Shown here: positions 63,207-64,000 of the stretch, one piece after another
How positions within the stretch are numbered: the stretch's first letter is position 1
Layout of the letters: each line of letters opens with the position of its first letter
NCBI GenBank assembly: GCA_942491665.1
Contig: CALOBR010000001.1
Coordinates: 496,001-560,000 of the forward strand
From: CAVQGZ01 sp942491665
GTDB lineage: Bacteria; Actinomycetota; Actinomycetes; Jiangellales; Jiangellaceae
Direction: 5' to 3'
DNA length: 64,000 bases
The notes under the pieces: generated by a model
Told to the model about the DNA's origin: nothing
The model's input: only the letters and a program-made list of their open reading frames with translations
The model's database searches: none
Program-made: the position numbers and the translations under genes

Positions 63207-64000
63207 ATACCGTGATGCTGGTCCTGACACCGCTGTTGCCACTGTTGCTGGCGCCGTGGCTGCGAGACGCCGCGCAGCGCCGGTGGCTGCCGCTGGCTGC
63301 GCTACCGGCCCTGGCCACCGCGCTGTGGCTGCCGGGCGGCAGTCAGCTGACACTGCCGTGGCTGCTGCTCGGCGTGCATCTGCACCTCGATGCCGCAGCG
63401 CAGCTGCTGATGCTGTTCAGCGCGCTGATCTGGCTGCTTGCGGCGATCAGCGTGGCTGCCTCGCCGGAGCACACGCAGACGCCGGGCCGGCGCGGTTTCA
63501 TGCCGTCGTTCCTGCTGGCCATGGCCGGCAACTTCATCGTGCTGCTGGCCGCCGATGCCGTGACCTTCTACCTGGGCTTTGCACTGATGGGGCTGTCGGC
63601 CTACGGCATGCTGGTCAACCCGCGCAGTCAGCGCGCACGCCGCGCCGCACGTATCTACCTGGCGTTCACGCTGCTTGGCGAGGTCGCACTGTTCGCCGGC
63701 ATCGTGCTGCTGGTCGCTGCCACCGGGTCGACGCTGTTCAGCGAGCTCGCCGGCCAGACGCTGCCCGGCGCCGCGGTTGCGCTGCTGCTGCTCGGCTTCG
63801 GCATCAAGGTGGCGCTGCCCGGATTGCACCTGTGGTTGCCATTGACCTACACGCTGGCACCGTTGACCGCGGTCGCCGTGCTCAGCGGCCCGATGATGAA
63901 AGCCGGCCTGCTCGGCTGGATACGTTTCCTGCCGGCAGACGCGGCGGGCGTTGCGGCCTGGGGCGACACGCTGATCGTGCTCGGCGGGCTGGGCGTGGCG
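63203..64000 (+). CDS. NuoL/NuoM-like proton-conducting membrane subunit, 3' cut by window edge
   Basis: From ATG at 63203, with GGGAG upstream, the frame is open to the window end (266 residues). Membrane helices include LVLTPLLPLLLAPWL at the start, LLLGVHLHLDAAAQLLMLFSALIWLLAAIS, FLLAMAGNFIVLLAADAVTFYLGFALMGLSAYG, and ALLLLGFGIKVALPGLHLWLPLTYTLAPLTAVAVLSG, the last being the antiporter core with lysine in FGIKVALPGLHLWLP. It looks like the second pump subunit of the same complex. The two genes overlap by 4 nt. Confidence 0.75.
   Translation, partial: MNTVMLVLTPLLPLLLAPWLRDAAQRRWLPLAALPALATALWLPGGSQLTLPWLLLGVHLHLDAAAQLLMLFSALIWLLAAISVAASPEHTQTPGRRGFMPSFLLAMAGNFIVLLAADAVTFYLGFALMGLSAYGMLVNPRSQRARRAARIYLAFTLLGEVALFAGIVLLVAATGSTLFSELAGQTLPGAAVALLLLGFGIKVALPGLHLWLPLTYTLAPLTAVAVLSGPMMKAGLLGWIRFLPADAAGVAAWGDTLIVLGGLGVA

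Overview
The window is a joined sequence with three parts of different origin. Positions 1 to about 50,895 are one continuous stretch of a high-GC actinobacterial chromosome. The evidence is tmRNA, smpB, prfB, ftsEX, a tad pilus set, an L33 gene with tRNAs, korAB, a full nuoA-N operon and menaquinone genes, with many GTG starts and 4-nt overlaps. I cannot name the genus.

Layout of the actinobacterial part. 1-3.9 kb: end of a beta-rich surface protein, tmRNA, a DUF3048 lipoprotein, a membrane hydrolase and smpB. 3.9-8.8 kb: a GlsB-like protein, an M23 peptidase, ftsX, ftsE and prfB. 8.8-13.2 kb: tadA-tadB-tadC, a small pilin-like gene and three TadE/G-like genes. 13.4-16.8 kb: a damaged DUF222/HNH gene, murB, two hotdog dehydratase subunits, rpmG and tRNA-Met, tRNA-Thr and tRNA-Tyr. 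16.8-21.5 kb: yajQ, korA, korB, a GNAT acetyltransferase and rarD. 21.5-39.6 kb: polyprenyl diphosphate synthase, nuoN to nuoA behind a Rex-type operator, menG and menF. 39.6-42.8 kb: metW, metX and metY behind a SAM-I riboswitch. 42.8-48.4 kb: menD-menC facing menB-menE-menA. 48.3-50.9 kb: a DUF4229 protein, a threonine dehydratase-like gene, a PLDc_N-like membrane protein, a small terpene-cyclase-fold protein and the last codons of ccsB.

The genes fit together as one respiratory programme. KorAB makes reduced ferredoxin from a 2-oxoacid, NDH-1 passes electrons to menaquinone, and the men genes plus the polyprenyl synthase build that quinone. The Rex-like site suggests that NADH/NAD balance sets nuo expression.

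From about 50.9 to 62.3 kb the style changes to that of a deltaproteobacterium/myxobacterium-like genome: a lipoprotein glycosidase-like gene, queC, an EGF-like protein, a TPR-like protein with two membrane segments, Uma2, feoAB, hrpB and a Ser/Thr kinase. Almost every gene here is full length but broken by single-base shifts. From 62,310 to the end a clean sequence of proteobacterial style encodes two proton-pumping subunits of the NuoM/MrpD and NuoL kind.

Both joints cut genes and neither carries an integrase, transposase or repeat. I read the window as a chimeric, locally error-rich long-read assembly rather than a genomic island. The single-base shifts already begin in the actinobacterial men genes near 44.9 kb. 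I did not find a convincing new biological system. The best leads are the Rex-like operator before nuoA, the riboswitch layout before metY, the habit of 3' overlaps between convergent genes, and a few unexplained small proteins.
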